A stretch of 64,000 nt of DNA, taken from Sinorhizobium fredii USDA 257 (GTDB lineage: Bacteria; Pseudomonadota; Alphaproteobacteria; Rhizobiales; Rhizobiaceae). Both the position numbers and the translations under genes were made by a program. Below are positions 8,796 to 17,030 of the stretch, piece after piece. Below the pieces are notes generated by a model. The model had not been told where the DNA came from. It made no database searches and worked only from the letters and a program-made list of their open reading frames with translations. The stretch lies in contig NC_018000.1 in NCBI RefSeq assembly GCF_000265205.3, positions 2,976,001 through 3,040,000 of the forward strand. The letters run 5' to 3'. How positions within the stretch are numbered: the stretch's first letter is position 1; each line of letters starts with the position of its first letter.

Positions 8796-9851
8796 CTAGT
8801 CGCCGGCCAGGCCCCACATGTCGTCAGGGATCGGCACACGCTCCCAACGATCCTCCTTAAAGACAGCGACGCCGCTATAGTCAAAGAGAATGATATCCCG
8901 TCCGACCACGTCCATGCGGTTCGGCGTGCGAAGATCGGCTGGCAGCTCTATCGACCGCCTGTAGGCCAACGCCGTATCGAAGATATGAACTCCCGCCGCA
9001 CCCAGGATCGCGATTTCGCTCTGCCAAGGGCTGATGGTGTAGAAATCGTCAGTCAGGCCGATGGAGGATAGGTCCTCTGTTGCGTTCAGTCCGCTTGTGC
9101 GCACGATGACACCGTGGTCACCCACGGCAACGATGTCACCGCCGGGCATGACGATACAGTCGTTCAGACCGCCGCGAGCGTCCGTCGGGGCTTCGGTCCA
9201 CCCACCGTTGCGCAGGTACAGGGCAGTCGAAGGCGGCACGCGGATTGTCCTAAACCTATGCTGGAGATCATCTGCGCCCTCCGCATCGCCACTTGCGCGT
9301 GCGCGGTCGATCTGCGCCTGTTGCTCGGGCGTAGGGTCGTTGTATTGAACCCGCTTCTGGCCGCAAAGGGCCACCGGACCGGTGCCAGGCCGGATCGCCA
9401 TTCCGAAGAAGGCGCAGTCCTCGACCCCCCGCATGTCAAAATCGCACAAGCGCACCCAGTCGTCCTTCTGGCGGCGCTCATACAGCTGCGAACCGTACCC
9501 GCAGGCATAAAGCCTGCCATTGTCCCTTGCGATCCGCGACATTGCTCCATAGCCTTCAGCGTCGTCGCTTAGCACGCCGGCGCCCTCTATCTTTTCGACA
9601 GGGATGTCGCCGATCAGGAAGTATACGTCTCCCTCGTTGCTCATCGGAACGAAGACCGGCTTGCCGTCGCCGGGGTCAACGATTGAGGTGATCGACTTGA
9701 TCGTGCGCGGAAGCTCCGCGTAACCCCATAAGATCTCGTGACCTTCGTTGTACATGAGGACGATGCTCTGAGGGTCTTCGTCCCTGAGTTCGCCAATCGA
9801 GATCGCGAACTGCTGTCGCGACACTGCGTGCCCCGCCCATAACCTGATCAT
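8796..9851 (-). CDS. Candidate immunity or partner protein of the T6SS toxin (propeller-like)
   Basis: A 351-residue protein starting 15 bases after the toxin-candidate gene, with a good ribosome binding site (GGAAGGAACGAGG). It has no signal peptide or membrane segment. The sequence is beta-rich with recurrent Gly-Asp and Asp-Gly turns (for example GGDIVAVGDHGVIVRTSG and RIARDNGRLYACGYG), typical of beta-propeller folds. The last gene of an effector cassette, directly after the toxin, is the usual place for the cognate immunity protein; that assignment rests on position alone. At 351 residues it is larger than most nuclease immunity proteins, so a secretion adaptor is an alternative. Confidence 0.55.
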   Translation of the reverse strand: MIRLWAGHAVSRQQFAISIGELRDEDPQSIVLMYNEGHEILWGYAELPRTIKSITSIVDPGDGKPVFVPMSNEGDVYFLIGDIPVEKIEGAGVLSDDAEGYGAMSRIARDNGRLYACGYGSQLYERRQKDDWVRLCDFDMRGVEDCAFFGMAIRPGTGPVALCGQKRVQYNDPTPEQQAQIDRARASGDAEGADDLQHRFRTIRVPPSTALYLRNGGWTEAPTDARGGLNDCIVMPGGDIVAVGDHGVIVRTSGLNATEDLSSIGLTDDFYTISPWQSEIAILGAAGVHIFDTALAYRRSIELPADLRTPNRMDVVGRDIILFDYSGVAVFKEDRWERVPIPDDMWGLAGD

Positions 9852-9866
9852 CGGCCTCGTTCCTTC

Positions 9867-10850
9867 CTACCGGTTCATCATGCGGCCTTTGGCGCCCCGG
9901 CTGGGCAACGCGTTTGACGTCCGCAGCGTCTGGTCGTCATCGAGCATCTTGGATTGCTTGGTTACGGCCCGCTTTGCCTTCCGGATGCATTCCGGCGAGA
10001 GATCGAGCTCGTCGAGCGTGGACTTAGCCACCTCATGAACTTCTTCCGAAGTGCCCGTGCCCCACTCGCCGGATTTCTTCAGCTCCTTTTTCTTCTTCTT
10101 TAGAGCCTCGCCCTTCAGCGGCTTGCCTTTGGCATCGACCGCACCCGCCTTTCCGATCGCGTCCATGCCCTCGCGCTCGACCTCATGGATTTTGTCGTGA
10201 TTCTTTGGTGACAGGCAGATGCATACGCCTCCTCCGAGGGTGGGCGCTCCGGCGACTCGCTTCTTCGGATCGTCGGCCTGGTCGCGCGTGCCCGTCCGGT
10301 AGGCCTTGTCGGGCACAATGTGGTGGGCCTCGCCCCCGGCCTTGTTGCACTTGTCGGCGATGTCGTCGTAGCTGCCCACCATGCATTCTATGCCGGCGTT
10401 CGGCTTCTTTCCCGGCCGGCCGGCGCGGATCATCGGCGGTCCGCCACCCTGCGGGGAAGTGTGGTCGTTCGAGGCGATGTCCGAGAACCGGTTGACGGGC
10501 TCACCGTCCATCTTCACGTCGTTCGACCAGGCGTGCGCGTATTCCTTACCGGTGATCTTCGAGGTTATGATGTTCTTTTTCGGCGCACAGCCCGCCTCGT
10601 CTCCGGTGCACTTCGAATAGTACGATTTGTTCTTTTGATTGACGGTTTCTCCCCCGATCTTGACCGTGCTTGTACCCTTATCAGTGTCCGAATCCATTCC
10701 GAACGTTGGGTAGGGCACGGGCACGCCGGGCGGTGTGGCCGGCGTCTGCGGCGGCGTGAAAGCTACATAGGGAAATGCCGCGATCACCTTGTTCGCCTGC
10801 GCCTTGCAGGATACCTCCAGTCCGTTCGCGAACACGGTCATTTTCGCCAT
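9867..10850 (-). CDS. T6SS effector candidate: DUF4150 (PAAR-like) domain with C-terminal HNH-type nuclease
   Basis: A 327-residue protein counted from the ATG at 10850 (MAKMTVFANG); an upstream in-frame extension lies inside the preceding gene and is basic, low-quality sequence. Residues about 1-130 match DUF4150, a PAAR-like tip domain (PGVPVPYPTFGMDSDTDKG, then KIGGETV and STGDE-like SKCTGDEAG), that caps the VgrG spike. The C-terminal part carries GEAHHIVPDKAY and CICLSPKNHDKIHEVER, spaced like the His-His and Asn-His elements of the AHH/GHH group of HNH/endonuclease VII toxins. The predicted role is a DNA- or RNA-degrading effector delivered on the spike. It overlaps the ketosynthase-like gene by 13 bases and is followed by a candidate immunity gene. 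Confidence 0.8.
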   Translation of the reverse strand: MAKMTVFANGLEVSCKAQANKVIAAFPYVAFTPPQTPATPPGVPVPYPTFGMDSDTDKGTSTVKIGGETVNQKNKSYYSKCTGDEAGCAPKKNIITSKITGKEYAHAWSNDVKMDGEPVNRFSDIASNDHTSPQGGGPPMIRAGRPGKKPNAGIECMVGSYDDIADKCNKAGGEAHHIVPDKAYRTGTRDQADDPKKRVAGAPTLGGGVCICLSPKNHDKIHEVEREGMDAIGKAGAVDAKGKPLKGEALKKKKKELKKSGEWGTGTSEEVHEVAKSTLDELDLSPECIRKAKRAVTKQSKMLDDDQTLRTSNALPSRGAKGRMMNR

Positions 10851-11875
10851 TCCCGTATCTTGCCGGAGGCGAACACGGCCGCACCGCAGCCGCCATCGTC
10901 GCCCGAGGCTTCGATCAGAACTGGCTCGCCCGCATTGTATCCCTTGCACGCGGCTGTCATCGCCATCCCCGCCATCATCGGGACCACGGCGGCCCCGACA
11001 TTGCCGACGCTTTCGGTGGGGCTCCAGAAATCCTGAAAGCCATGATGGCCTCTGACCAGTCGCAGTGACGCAAGTGCAGATTGCTTGAAAAAGTAACTTT
11101 CGCCGATGACGTCGGATATTCGGTAGCCGATGCGGTTCATTTCTATGCCTGCCTCGGCGAGCGCGGCGCGGTAGGCGCTGGTCATGCCATCGCCGCGAAA
11201 AGGGAGGTCGGCATGATTGTAGATGTAGGCAGGCTCACGGGCGAGCCCGAGACCGAGGAGGCGAATGCGGCCGTTGCCTGGCGGGGCGCAGAGGACCGCG
11301 GCGGCGGCTTCGCCGGGAATAAAGCCATTCGGATTTTCCGGCGTCAGCAGGCGATTGTCTGCGAGGTAGTGAGTCATGGCCGCTGCTGTCAGATAGCTGT
11401 CGACTCCGGCGATCATCACATAAGGTGCCTCACCCGCTGCCAGGATCCGCCGCGCCCGCTCGAGTGCGACATGTCCGGAGGGACGCCCATGGGCAACAAT
11501 TCTCGAGCGGCCATGCGGCGGACATTCAGCGATCTCCCCAACCCGACTTAGAAGGCGCGGACCATCGGGGGCAGGGCGGCCGGGTCGACCCTCCTCGGCA
11601 AGGCAGAGAATGAGGGCGGTTTGGCCGCGCGCTTCAGGCACGGTTTGGAAAGCCTCGCAGATAGCGCCGGCCGCCAGATGGGCAATACGCTTTTCGCCGA
11701 TCCAGTTGCGCGGCAGGGGCACCGGAGCACCGATCAGCCAATCGCCACCAGATCCGAGAAAGCGCGTCTCCTGAAAGCCGTCCAGCCGCGCCCGCATGGC
11801 CGCGCAGGCGGAAGGCGCGTCCAAGCCGACGGCTGTTACCATGCCTATGGAAACGATGTCGATCGATACGCTCAA
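10838..11875 (-). CDS. Ketosynthase/thiolase-fold protein of the effector-loading cassette, probably non-catalytic
   Basis: 345 residues from a TTG at 11875 whose TTGA overlaps the stop of the DUF2169 gene; the 50 upstream codons in frame are shadow sequence. The fold is that of beta-ketoacyl synthases: VSIGMVTAVGLDAPSA at the N-terminus, YVMIAGVDSYLTAAAM, and NPNGFIPGEAAAAVL matching the conserved FVLGEGA segment. By eye, all three catalytic positions are replaced: the Cys of the TACA motif (here AHGRPSGH), the His of the NAHGT motif (here DVIGES) and the His of GHxxGAAG (here VGNVGAAV). Thiolase-like proteins occur beside DUF2169 and DUF4150 effectors in other T6SS loci. A structural or chaperone role is inferred. 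Confidence 0.75.
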   Translation of the reverse strand: MSVSIDIVSIGMVTAVGLDAPSACAAMRARLDGFQETRFLGSGGDWLIGAPVPLPRNWIGEKRIAHLAAGAICEAFQTVPEARGQTALILCLAEEGRPGRPAPDGPRLLSRVGEIAECPPHGRSRIVAHGRPSGHVALERARRILAAGEAPYVMIAGVDSYLTAAAMTHYLADNRLLTPENPNGFIPGEAAAAVLCAPPGNGRIRLLGLGLAREPAYIYNHADLPFRGDGMTSAYRAALAEAGIEMNRIGYRISDVIGESYFFKQSALASLRLVRGHHGFQDFWSPTESVGNVGAAVVPMMAGMAMTAACKGYNAGEPVLIEASGDDGGCGAAVFASGKIREWRK

Positions 11876-12972
11876 ACCTCTTCTTCCTCTAATCCTTCTG
11901 CCACATCGGCGCGGATGTAGCGTCGACCCGAAGCCCGCGCCCGCAGCATGGATTCGGTCGGCGGCCCAACCCAGCATTCGCTGAAGTCCAGGATTGTTCG
12001 GTGGATCCGCTGCGAGACCCGCCACACCAGCGAAAGACGGCGGTGCTCCAGGTCGAACAAGACAGTGTCGGGCAGTGTCGCCCTCTCAATGGCTTTTTCG
12101 GTTCCCTTGAACAGCGACATTGGCAAGCTGGTGCTGGGAAGACGAAAGCTCTCGCGGCCCGCGGGGGTCAGGTTCACCAGTACCACCTCTTCGCCCCCCT
12201 TTGGAAAGCTGATCTGCTGATCGGGGGGCGCCATCTGGAAATAGCGCTCGTCGAAATCCGATGGCAGGAAGGGGAAGATGTTGTCGGCCCAGTTCTGGTC
12301 GTAGGTGCCGCCGAATTCAATCCTGGCCGGCCAGCCTCGCCCCATCGGGCCGAAGCTCATTGGCCGGTAGTCGCCGAAAGGCGAGCGGATCTCCTCGCCA
12401 ATGGCTTGAGTATTGGGCAACTTGAGACCGGGAATAAGATGCTGGTTCTTCGGTCGCGCCCATCCCGTGCCAACGGGGTTGAGATGATAGCTGGCGGGAA
12501 GATTGTCATCTGGATCGAGGCGGTCCCTGCCTCCCCAAGCTGTATCGTAAGAAAATGGCTGGCGCAGGAACGGCAGCGGCGCCGTCGCGGAAAAGAGCGG
12601 CCCGCGGGCGCGCCATTCGCGATCCCCCACCACGTCAAAGGCCTTCGACCATTCACCAAGCTTGATGCCGACCCGGACACGCTGGGCGGGACGTCCGCCC
12701 GGTGCATAGGCGCACCCATTGGCGATCACGTCGCAGCGTGGCTTGCGGAAGGCGAAGTCCGTCTCCCAGAGCGTGGCTGAAAAACCCGGTTTACCGGTAT
12801 GAGTATCGGCCATCACCAGCGGCACCTGCTCGGATGATTTGCGCACAGGACCGCCCGGCGTCTCGGGAAAGTCGAATGTTCCCTTGACCACCACGATGAC
12901 GTACTCGTGCCCGGCTTTGTCCATGCCCATCGTGAATTCGGTCGGGAAGCCGGTCTGGTTCCAAATTTGCAT
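11872..12972 (-). CDS. DUF2169-family T6SS effector adaptor
   Basis: 366 residues from the ATG at 12972, which overlaps the tagF stop by one base (TGATG); eight further codons upstream in frame are unlikely to be used. Family features include WNQTGFPTEF at the start, VVVKGTFDFPE, the FSYDTAWGG..R segment near residue 145, and GFGPMGRGWPAR-type residues (MSFGPMGRGWPARI). DUF2169 proteins are encoded next to DUF4150/PAAR-like effectors and are known to help load them onto VgrG. Here the gene sits between tagF and the ketosynthase-like gene and is clearly part of the same transcription unit as the T6SS structural genes. Confidence 0.85.
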   Translation of the reverse strand: MQIWNQTGFPTEFTMGMDKAGHEYVIVVVKGTFDFPETPGGPVRKSSEQVPLVMADTHTGKPGFSATLWETDFAFRKPRCDVIANGCAYAPGGRPAQRVRVGIKLGEWSKAFDVVGDREWRARGPLFSATAPLPFLRQPFSYDTAWGGRDRLDPDDNLPASYHLNPVGTGWARPKNQHLIPGLKLPNTQAIGEEIRSPFGDYRPMSFGPMGRGWPARIEFGGTYDQNWADNIFPFLPSDFDERYFQMAPPDQQISFPKGGEEVVLVNLTPAGRESFRLPSTSLPMSLFKGTEKAIERATLPDTVLFDLEHRRLSLVWRVSQRIHRTILDFSECWVGPPTESMLRARASGRRYIRADVAEGLEEEEV

Positions 12973-13517
12973 CAGCCGGACCCCAGACTTGCGCAAAGGA
13001 GTTGGCGGAGCGTCAATTCGGGCACGTCGGGGTTAACCTCAATCGGTTCGGATCGTCGAACCCAGAATACCATGCGCCGGACCAGGTCGCCGGTGCCCGC
13101 GACTGCGGGAAAGGGAAGGGAGATTAGGCGGGCGGCCAGGCACTCGCCGTCGAGTTGACCCTCGCGCGCTGACGTCCCAGCCGCCTCCAACGTGTCGAAC
13201 CACTCCGCAGCGGCAGTCGCGATATCGATGGTCGCAATCAGCGGCGCGGCAGCAATCGTCAGCGGAAACTGCCGGCCTGCGCGGTCGGCGCTTGCGATCA
13301 CCACGCCCGTCATAGGCCCGAAGGCCTCGTGCCCCAGCAAAAACCGCAAAATGGGCTTTTCCTGCATCGAACCTTGCGAAAATCGGTGAACGAGATGTCG
13401 GCTGATCCAGCGATCCCATGCGCCAACGAAGGAGGCGGGCAGGCCGCGCGTGACAAAATCCCCCGTCGCCGGCAACTTTCCGAAGAATCCCGGCAGGATC
13501 AAAGCCGCGTCGGACAC
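12972..13517 (-). CDS. tagF: T6SS accessory protein TagF (ImpM)
   Basis: A 181-residue protein with the family opening LPGFFGKLPATGDFVTRGLP and the central FLLGHEAFGPMTGVVIASADRAGR segment. TagF acts in the cytoplasm as a post-translational negative regulator of T6SS assembly in characterised systems, working alongside the PpkA/PppA pathway. In some Rhizobiaceae TagF is fused to a PP2C phosphatase; here it stands alone and the phosphatase is encoded 21 kb away at 34.7 kb. Its start overlaps the tssM end by 19 bases. Confidence 0.9.
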   Translation of the reverse strand: MSDAALILPGFFGKLPATGDFVTRGLPASFVGAWDRWISRHLVHRFSQGSMQEKPILRFLLGHEAFGPMTGVVIASADRAGRQFPLTIAAAPLIATIDIATAAAEWFDTLEAAGTSAREGQLDGECLAARLISLPFPAVAGTGDLVRRMVFWVRRSEPIEVNPDVPELTLRQLLCASLGSG

Positions 13518-16500
13518 GTAAACCTCGCGAACATTTTCAGGTCGTAGGGATTGGCTACGCTCGCCGCCCGTAGCTCAAAATCTGCGTAGTAGCCTTGGGC
13601 GGCAAGCCGCAGCCGGTAGAGTTCCGGAAGCTCGGTCCTCGTCAACCGCCCGGCACGCAGCATCCGCAGCAATGCCCAGCTTCCTGTCTCGCTGACCATT
13701 ACCTCCGGCGAGCCGTCGATCGGCTGGAAGGCGAGGGTAATCACGCCGGTTCCGTCCTTGCCTGGCCAGGTCATCGGCTGCGGTCGGGTTGGGTTGTTGT
13801 AGTAGGAGAGGCTTTGTCCATCGACGTTCAGCGTGACGCGGCCGACGGTCGGCGAAAGGTCCTTGGCCTCGAGTGTAAAGGTCAAGATCGGTCCGGCGCC
13901 GCCGGGGAAAAGACTGTCGCGGATCAGCCGGCTCTGCTCCAGGGCTGCCAGAGCGGATGAATCAAGCCGGATATCCGAGCGCCACTTCCAGGGGTGCCGG
14001 GTTACGTCGATATAGCTGACCAGGTGATTGTTTATGAAGCTGTCGATCAGTCCTCCGGGACTGAAGATACGGGCAAAGTCAACGACGTTGACGTCGATTG
14101 CGCTCTCAGGGACGAACGGGTATCGATTCGTGAGCGCAGCCTGACAGAAGGGCAACACGTCCGCGCGCCAGATGGCGTTCAGTTCTGAGGTGACGGCTCC
14201 CGTTGTAAGACCGCTGGTGTCCCCGGCGATGCCTGCCAGCCAATCGTCGAGCGGGTCGGGCAGGGTCGCGGCCTGCCTTGCCACGGCCCCCGTGAGTTCG
14301 GCCAAGCCGCCTTGTCGCTTGATTGCGTCCTGGGCATCGGGACTTGCCTGTACGGTCTGCAGCATGTTCGAGAGCGCGGTCAGCGCCGTGACTGCGTCAT
14401 TGAGTGCCGGAGGTTGGCCGTCGACCTCGGCGATTGCGCCCTTGATGGGCTTGAAATGCTCTGCGACCAATGCGCCCGAGAGATCCACTTCGGACTTCGA
14501 GCCGGGGGTGGGCATCAGCTTAACGCCTTTTTTCGCGAGCTTGCCGATCTTGCCGAGCTTCGACAGCAGCTTGGATGCTCCGGCCGGGGCCGCTTTGCCG
14601 CCGCCATCGGATTCGGAACGGGTAAGTTCCGTCTCGTGCACGATTGCGTCCAGCAGCCGCTTCATTGAGGAATCCGCACTGGAGAGATCCTTGAGATTCT
14701 CGCTGGCAGTCTGCAGGTCCCCAAGCGGGGCGAGCCTGACATCGCGCAGGAAGCTATCCCACTGCGAAATGTAGTCGTCGTAGTAGAGCTTGAGGATGTC
14801 CTGAGCAAGCGACGCGACTGACGGGCTGGCGCTTTCCGAGCAGCCGCCGGCAAAGACGGAACGATCGAGCGCAGCCTGCGCGGCCACGTCCTCCAGCCTG
14901 GCGAGGATCACGTTATGGAAGCCGTCATAGGTGAAGGCCCCGCTGATCCCTACTCTAAAGGTCTTCTGCGAGCGGCGAGCGAGAACCTTCGGGCCGTTCG
15001 GGCCGACATGATCCGCGGGGATCCATTCCTTCAGCGCCCTGACCTCCGGATCGGAGAGCAGTGCGTTATAGGCGCGCACAGGCAGTGGAATCGAGCAGAT
15101 GCTGCGCAATGCTTCGCCTACCAGCGCTTCATCGGCAGAGATCAGACTTTGATCCGCAGCCATATTGGCGATCGCGGCGAGTTGATGATCGGCGGCCATC
15201 TCGGTGCGGAATGGCGGCACGGGCGCGAATTCAGGCAGCCGCTCCGTCCACCATTGCTCGGCGAATTCGAAGTCCATCGGCGACAGCCCGGTCATCATGC
15301 GATACGTCTTCAGCGCGCCGAGCTGGAATTCCGGGTCGCGGATCTGGCGCCACATCGTTGCCTCAAGCAGCGCGACCATACGCGGTTCCAATATGTTGCG
15401 TAGTGCGCGGTCATAGGCATCAGCCTGAGCCTGCCTGATCTCGGTGGCGGCGGAAGGGCCGATCAAGGCCGCTATACCAGCCGGCGGTTCGCTACGGGCA
15501 TTCGAAACCTCGGTGACGGCCTCGAGCGCCATATCCAGATCGAGGGGTTCCAGTGGCGCCTGGCGTGCGGCAACCGGAGTGAGCGGAAGCTGCAAGGCCT
15601 CGAGCTGTTCTGCTTGTGCAGCAAGAGTTGCGCAATTCTTGCGATAGGAGATGGTGAAGACCAGACCGGCCATTAGGACCAATCCCGCTGCGGCCACAAC
15701 GGCGCCGCGCCATATCCAGATACGCCGTTCCTCTGCGGCGGGATCGAAAGTCCCGAGGCCCGCTTCCTTGAAGATCACCTTCGAGAGCAAGTCCCTGAGG
15801 AAAAAGCTGCGCTTCTCGGCCCGCGGCATGGGGGAGGCTGGCTGTGCCGGCAGGCCGAAAGACGACGACAGGGCGGCCGTCAGTCGATCGATCGCCGTGC
15901 CTTCTTGGGTTGCGGAGGTAAGATAGATACCGCGCAACCAGGCGCTTTCGGCATAGCGACTTTCGCCAAAGATGGTCTCGACCAAGACGCGAACCGGTTC
16001 CGAAACGGTCTCAACCTGAGCGGGGAAACGGAATATCTCTGCACGGGCGACAAGGTTCTCTTCGTTTTCGAGGCGGGGAATGAGGCGTTTTTCCAGCACG
16101 GCGGTCAACGCCGTGAGTTCCTGTGAGACCTCGCTGCCGTCAATGCGTGCACCGGGGGGAAACGTCGCTCCCCACACCTGCTCGCGATCGGCTGTCGAGA
16201 GCCCTTCAAAGAACGTCTCGAACCCCTTGATGAGATCCGCCTTCGTCAGCATCAGGTAGACCGGCAAGCGGATCTTGAGGTGTTCCTGAAGTTCGGTCAG
16301 CCGTTTGCGGATCTGCCGACCATGTGCGCGAATGACCGCGTCGCCCTCCAGGAGCGTCTCGATAGAGAGCGCCACGATAACACCGTTCAAAGCGCGACGG
16401 CCCCGGTGTTTCTTCAGAAGATCGAGGAATGCCAGCCATTCCGCTGCATCGACCTCAGGTTGGCTTTCCTGTTGAACGTAGCGCCCGGCGGTATCGATCA

Positions 16501-17029
16501 GTACCGCCTCTTCCGAGAAGAACCAGTCGCAGTTGCGGGTTCCACCGACCCCATGCAGATCGTCAGTAAGATCAACGGGGAAGCTCAGTCCTGACTGGCG
16601 CAGTGCCGTGGTCTTGCCGGTTCCCGGCGGGCCTATGATCACGTACCACGGCATATCCCGAAGGAACTTTCGACCTCCGACTTTATGACGTTTCAGTTCG
16701 CTCATCACCTCGCGAAATTTCGCGCCCACCGACGCAACGCCCTCTTCTGCCGGGGATGGTGGCGCCTCCGGTTGAGGGGCGATTTCGGATACGAAAATGC
16801 GATTGGCGCGGATCGCCCGGCGCTGCGCCGCAATCCACCAGATGACAAACAGAAGGAGGAGGACGCCGATCACAAACAGCCGCACCATCTCCGAAGCGAA
16901 TGGCGTGCTCTCTCCGACACTGATGATCGGACCGAATACCCAGATGAGCAGGGATAAGAGCATCAGGCCAATGAAGGTCCAGAGCCAGCGCGAGGTGAGG
17001 ACAGCCCAGACAAACCTGAAGATCTTCAT
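13499..17029 (-). CDS. tssM: T6SS inner-membrane protein TssM (IcmF/ImpL)
   Basis: A 1176-residue protein, the usual size of full-length TssM. Two membrane helices near the N-terminus (about 12-32 and 47-68) flank a short hairpin. A cytoplasmic GTPase-like domain follows, with Walker A GPPGTGKTTAL near residue 132 and DTAGRYVQQ further on. A third membrane helix at about 440-463 leads to a large periplasmic region ending in the beta-rich C-terminal domain that contacts TssJ (for example ARIFSPGGLIDSF and GSWALLRML). TssM forms the trans-envelope complex with TssL and TssJ, both encoded just upstream. It starts 1 base after the tssL stop. A truncated paralogue lies at 36.4 kb. Confidence 0.95.
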   Translation of the reverse strand: MKIFRFVWAVLTSRWLWTFIGLMLLSLLIWVFGPIISVGESTPFASEMVRLFVIGVLLLLFVIWWIAAQRRAIRANRIFVSEIAPQPEAPPSPAEEGVASVGAKFREVMSELKRHKVGGRKFLRDMPWYVIIGPPGTGKTTALRQSGLSFPVDLTDDLHGVGGTRNCDWFFSEEAVLIDTAGRYVQQESQPEVDAAEWLAFLDLLKKHRGRRALNGVIVALSIETLLEGDAVIRAHGRQIRKRLTELQEHLKIRLPVYLMLTKADLIKGFETFFEGLSTADREQVWGATFPPGARIDGSEVSQELTALTAVLEKRLIPRLENEENLVARAEIFRFPAQVETVSEPVRVLVETIFGESRYAESAWLRGIYLTSATQEGTAIDRLTAALSSSFGLPAQPASPMPRAEKRSFFLRDLLSKVIFKEAGLGTFDPAAEERRIWIWRGAVVAAAGLVLMAGLVFTISYRKNCATLAAQAEQLEALQLPLTPVAARQAPLEPLDLDMALEAVTEVSNARSEPPAGIAALIGPSAATEIRQAQADAYDRALRNILEPRMVALLEATMWRQIRDPEFQLGALKTYRMMTGLSPMDFEFAEQWWTERLPEFAPVPPFRTEMAADHQLAAIANMAADQSLISADEALVGEALRSICSIPLPVRAYNALLSDPEVRALKEWIPADHVGPNGPKVLARRSQKTFRVGISGAFTYDGFHNVILARLEDVAAQAALDRSVFAGGCSESASPSVASLAQDILKLYYDDYISQWDSFLRDVRLAPLGDLQTASENLKDLSSADSSMKRLLDAIVHETELTRSESDGGGKAAPAGASKLLSKLGKIGKLAKKGVKLMPTPGSKSEVDLSGALVAEHFKPIKGAIAEVDGQPPALNDAVTALTALSNMLQTVQASPDAQDAIKRQGGLAELTGAVARQAATLPDPLDDWLAGIAGDTSGLTTGAVTSELNAIWRADVLPFCQAALTNRYPFVPESAIDVNVVDFARIFSPGGLIDSFINNHLVSYIDVTRHPWKWRSDIRLDSSALAALEQSRLIRDSLFPGGAGPILTFTLEAKDLSPTVGRVTLNVDGQSLSYYNNPTRPQPMTWPGKDGTGVITLAFQPIDGSPEVMVSETGSWALLRMLRAGRLTRTELPELYRLRLAAQGYYADFELRAASVANPYDLKMFARFTCPTRL

Positions 17030-17030
17030 C

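Noticed and set aside
11876..12025. Longer N-terminus for the ketosynthase-like protein
   Set aside because: The residues come from the shadow frame of DUF2169; the TTGA overlap start gives the family N-terminus.
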